Source: Marinagarivorans sp. UBA5870 (GTDB lineage Bacteria > Pseudomonadota > Gammaproteobacteria > Pseudomonadales > Cellvibrionaceae). Taken from it: DNA of 5,846 nucleotides. The position numbers and the translations under genes are program-made. Every line of letters begins with the position of its first letter. The stretch's first letter is position 1. The notes under the pieces are model-generated. The model had not been told where the DNA came from and searched no databases. It saw only the letters and a program-made list of their open reading frames with translations. The stretch covers positions 4,309-10,154 of the forward strand of contig DJFO01000268.1 of assembly GCA_002432555.1 (NCBI GenBank), read 5' to 3'. Positions 3,126 to 5,846 of this stretch are shown here, in pieces.

Positions 3126-5846
3126 ATGAAAAATCATATCTGGCTGCGCGCGCTGCTCCTGCTGTTAGCGTTTTTTACAGTTCAGGCAGTTCACGCGAAA
3201 CCCTGGAAAGGTGCCGAGATGATTACTCGGGAAACCTACAAATATGGCGCCTTCGAAGCGCGTATCCGCGCGGCCAAAGGCTCCGGCATGGTAACCGCCT
3301 TCTTTCTGTGGAAAGACGGGTCGGAGGTACCTGGAGCGCAATGGCAAGAACAGGACTTCGAAATGTTCGGTAAAAACGGACGTTACCAAACTCAGGTGAT
3401 GACCCCAGGCGATCCCCGCACCGAACACGCTGTCATACACCCTCTGGCAACGCCGGCCTGGGACAATTACTACACCTACCGCATGGAGTGGACGCCGGAA
3501 TATTTGGCGTTTTATGTGGACGGTCACTTGGTACGGCGCGAAACGGACCGCACCACCTACGCCAAGCTTCTCGATCCCGCACGCGCCGAGTCTGCGCAAC
3601 TGCGGATGAGCCTCTGGGCGGGCGACTGGGAATGGTCCGGTGCGTTTGATGCGAATTCCGCACCGGCTCATACCTATGTCGAGTTTATTCAAATTTATAA
3701 CTACACCCCGGGTACAGGCGCGAACGGTTCCGATTTCTCCTTGCGCTGGAGGGACGACTTCGACTCCAGTTCGATCAATACCAATCGCTGGTGGTTTGCT
3801 AATTGGACCTTCGAGTTCGCCGTGAACGACTACGTTTCCCGCAACGCCGCCACACGCAATGGAAAACTGGTTTTGGCGCTGACCAGCGACGCGACCTCTG
3901 GCCAATTCCCCGCCACGGCTCCCGCTGACAACCCGCCCTTGCCACCTGTGACCGGTGGAAGCGAAGGACCGCAGCCCGAAAACTATACCCCTGTGGTGGT
4001 CCCTGGACGTATAGAGGCGGAAAACTTCAGTGGCTACAGCGACACCAGCGTCGGTAATGAAGGCGATAGCGGTTGCATTGACAGCATTTATTATGTGGAT
4101 ACTGAAATAACCGAGGATGTCACGGGCACCTGCCATTTGGCCTATACCACAGCTGGCGAATGGACCGAATATAAAATTCAAGCTCCCGAAGCTGCCGAAT
4201 ATAAGATTACTTTACGGGCAGCAAGCGGTCGAACCGGTATCAGGGCTCACGTGGAAGTCGACGGCACAAACGTCAGCGGCTCCCTCGCCATACCCAACAA
4301 TGGATGGCAGAGTTTCTCCGACGTGTCCGTCCCGGTTAGCTTGACCGCGGGTGCGCATACGATTCGGGTCGTCTACGACAATGGTTATACAAACTTAAAT
4401 TACCTGGAGATAACGCTCTCTGACGGCGAAGAGCCGGAGCCAAATCCGGTCGAGCCTGTCGTACTGCCTGCGCGAATCGAAGCGGAAAAATTCACCGCCT
4501 TCCATGACACAACCACGGGCAATCAAGGTGACGTCACCTGCAATACCCAAGATGTGGACGCGCAATTGACTGGCGACACGGACGGCGTTTGTAATCTTGC
4601 TTGGGTGATGGCCAGCGAGTGGGTGGAATATGAAGTCAGCGCGCCGACTGCGGGGAATTACAACCTGCTCGTCCGCGCCGCGACCGACCGCTCGGGTGTT
4701 ATGACCTTTTATGTCGAAGTCGACGGGGTCGACGTCAGCGATTCAGTCATAGTGCCGCGCAAAGGTTGGCAGACCTACTCGGACATCATAGTGCCGGTGA
4801 ATTTGACCACTGGCGGTCACACCGTCCGCATTGTGTTTGAAACCGGCTATGTGAACTTGAACTACCTGACGATTACGCCTGCCACCACCAACCCAGACCC
4901 CGACCCAGACCCGGATCCAACCGCCCCTGTTACCATACCCGCACGCATTGAAGCGGAAGACTTTGTCGGTTACTTCGATACCACTCCTGGAAATGGCGGC
5001 CCCTCCGAATGCAATGAAGGCGACGTGGACTCGGAGCTAACCGGTGACGTGGATGGCGTGTGCAACCTAGCCAATACGGTCGCGGGCGAATGGACGGAAT
5101 ATCTGATTACCTCCACTGGCGGCAACTTCGATTTGACCGTGCGCGCAGCCACTTCGCGATCTAAAAACCGCTTCCGGGTATTGATTGACGGGGTGGATGT
5201 TTCAGGTACCGTGCTGGTTCCGAGCAAAGGCTGGCAAGTCTATTCGAGCCTGGTCATTCCGGTCGTGCTCACCCCTGGTACTCATACGGTGCGCCTGGCC
5301 TACGATTCCGGTTATACCAACGTTAATTTTCTGCAGTTCGCAGCGGCTACGCCGGAACCTGAACCGCCGACCTATACTCCGGTTACTCTACCTGCACGCA
5401 TTGAGGCAGAAGCCTTTGTTGCGAGCTTCGACTCCACCGTAGGCAACGCGGGCGACAACCTATGCGACACCGGCAACGTGGATTCGGAAGCAACGGGCGA
5501 TACGGACGGCGTGTGCAACATCGGCCACACAGTTGCCGGTGAATGGACCGAATATGCGGTGCAAACGGCTGCTGCAGGTACTTTCCAGATGACCATCCGT
5601 GCCGCGACCGAAAGGTCGAACAAGCGCCTGCGGGTTTTGGTCGATGGGGTCGACGTGTCCGGTGCTCTGACGGTTCCGCTGCTCGGCTGGCAGGTGTACT
5701 CCAATATAGTCGTACCGGTTACCCTGACCGCGGGAAATCACTTGGTGCGGGTGGTGTATGAGACGGGCTCAACTAATGTCAACTACATTGCCTTCAGCAC
5801 AGGTTCTACTCCCGAGCCGGAGCCGGAGCCGGAGCCGGAGCCAGAG
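3126..5846 (+). CDS. Secreted circularly permuted GH16 beta-glucanase with four CBM6 modules (3' partial)
   Basis: The frame is open for 907 codons to the window edge, so the C-terminus is missing. Residues 1-24 are a Sec signal peptide (MKNHIW, then ALLLLLAFF, then VHA before K25). Residues 25-254 are a GH16 domain with catalytic motif EQDFE: E75 as likely nucleophile, D77, and E79 as likely acid/base. This ExDxE form without a bulge is typical of lichenases, not laminarinases. The block DDFDSSSINTNRWWFANWTF through NGKLVLALT (about 210-254), which opens normal GH16 proteins, comes after the catalytic core here. That is the order of the Fibrobacter succinogenes 1,3-1,4-beta-glucanase, as are the start KPWKGAEM and the YNYTPGTGANGSDF junction. 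Four CBM6 modules follow at 290-431, 445-584, 602-738 and 753-890, joined by acidic Pro linkers. The tail is an (EP)n linker at 896-907, so at least one more domain or anchor may follow. Likely activity is endo-hydrolysis of mixed-linkage beta-glucan outside the cell; other beta-glucans cannot be excluded. Confidence 0.93.
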   Translation, partial: MKNHIWLRALLLLLAFFTVQAVHAKPWKGAEMITRETYKYGAFEARIRAAKGSGMVTAFFLWKDGSEVPGAQWQEQDFEMFGKNGRYQTQVMTPGDPRTEHAVIHPLATPAWDNYYTYRMEWTPEYLAFYVDGHLVRRETDRTTYAKLLDPARAESAQLRMSLWAGDWEWSGAFDANSAPAHTYVEFIQIYNYTPGTGANGSDFSLRWRDDFDSSSINTNRWWFANWTFEFAVNDYVSRNAATRNGKLVLALTSDATSGQFPATAPADNPPLPPVTGGSEGPQPENYTPVVVPGRIEAENFSGYSDTSVGNEGDSGCIDSIYYVDTEITEDVTGTCHLAYTTAGEWTEYKIQAPEAAEYKITLRAASGRTGIRAHVEVDGTNVSGSLAIPNNGWQSFSDVSVPVSLTAGAHTIRVVYDNGYTNLNYLEITLSDGEEPEPNPVEPVVLPARIEAEKFTAFHDTTTGNQGDVTCNTQDVDAQLTGDTDGVCNLAWVMASEWVEYEVSAPTAGNYNLLVRAATDRSGVMTFYVEVDGVDVSDSVIVPRKGWQTYSDIIVPVNLTTGGHTVRIVFETGYVNLNYLTITPATTNPDPDPDPDPTAPVTIPARIEAEDFVGYFDTTPGNGGPSECNEGDVDSELTGDVDGVCNLANTVAGEWTEYLITSTGGNFDLTVRAATSRSKNRFRVLIDGVDVSGTVLVPSKGWQVYSSLVIPVVLTPGTHTVRLAYDSGYTNVNFLQFAAATPEPEPPTYTPVTLPARIEAEAFVASFDSTVGNAGDNLCDTGNVDSEATGDTDGVCNIGHTVAGEWTEYAVQTAAAGTFQMTIRAATERSNKRLRVLVDGVDVSGALTVPLLGWQVYSNIVVPVTLTAGNHLVRVVYETGSTNVNYIAFSTGSTPEPEPEPEPEPE
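3993..5795 (+). repeat. Four tandem CBM6 module repeats inside the GH16 gene
   Basis: The modules are coded at 3993-4418, 4458-4877, 4929-5339 and 5382-5795. Each has the same frame: R-I-E-A-E near the start, an acidic stretch ending in Cys (TGDTDGVCN in the second and fourth), [AG]-[GS]-E-W-x-E-Y, L/I-R-A-A, V/I-D-G, G-W-Q, and a final N-[LV]-N-[YF]. These match family 6 carbohydrate-binding modules: beta-sandwich domains that bind glucan or xylan chains and usually hold structural calcium. Modules 3 and 4 look most alike. The first is the most diverged, with an altered acidic stretch (ITEDVTGTCH). The linkers differ (EEPEPNPVEP, NPDPDPDPDP, PEPEPPTYTP), so the array was probably built by module duplication followed by separate linker change. 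Confidence 0.88.
5814..5846 (+). repeat. GAGCCG hexanucleotide repeat coding an (EP)n linker
   Basis: Four exact GAGCCG units (5814-5837), one GAGCCA (5838-5843) and a final GAG reach the window edge, coding Glu-Pro repeats. The repeat may continue beyond the window. Such short repeats slip during replication, and six-base units keep the frame, so linker length is likely to vary between strains. Confidence 0.85.

Noticed and set aside
3165..4181. Long open frame of 338 codons on the minus strand inside the GH16 gene
   Set aside because: It lies wholly opposite a convincing enzyme domain with intact catalytic residues, and its translation shows no recognisable motif. It is the usual antisense shadow of a codon-biased gene.

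Overview
The window looks like chromosomal DNA of a polysaccharide-degrading gammaproteobacterium, probably marine and of the Cellvibrionaceae kind (Saccharophagus, Teredinibacter, Cellvibrio, Gilvimarinus). The grounds are a secreted modular glycoside hydrolase with four CBM6 modules joined by acidic Glu-Pro and Asp-Pro linkers, a gammaproteobacterial-type PEP carboxylase C-terminus, and moderate GC. The genus assignment is inference. All recognisable genes lie on the + strand.

Layout. (1) Positions 1-258 hold the last 85 codons of phosphoenolpyruvate carboxylase (ppc), closed by a clear hairpin terminator at 286-308. (2) Positions 318-759 carry no gene. They contain four imperfect tandem units of about 17 nt, an 8-bp inverted repeat and an imperfect direct repeat. 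(3) Positions 760-1443 encode a bactofilin; a strong internal Shine-Dalgarno leaves its true start open (760 or 934). (4) After a 39-nt gap holding a 9-bp GC-rich hairpin, 1483-2745 encodes a protein of two tandem class I methyltransferase-like (Rossmann) halves; the second half has lost the glycine-rich SAM loop. (5) Positions 2746-3125 are an AT-rich intergenic region with a good sigma70-type promoter (TTGAAA-16-TATAAT) whose -10 box lies between the arms of an inverted repeat. It is followed by a leader of about 260 nt with a hairpin. (6) From 3126 to the window end runs an unfinished large gene. It encodes a signal peptide, a GH16 beta-glucanase domain in circularly permuted order (as in the Fibrobacter succinogenes 1,3-1,4-beta-glucanase), four CBM6 modules and the start of an (EP)n linker.

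The genes fall into three units. ppc is housekeeping carbon metabolism and ends its own transcript. The bactofilin and the double-Rossmann protein probably form a two-gene operon, with the second gene possibly serving the cytoskeletal polymer or the envelope process it organises; that link rests on position only. The GH16-CBM6 gene has its own promoter and makes an exported enzyme acting on mixed-linkage or related beta-glucans. The points most worth a second look are the permuted catalytic domain, the uneven conservation of the putative sugar-binding residue across the CBM6 modules, and the internally duplicated methyltransferase-like protein beside the bactofilin.
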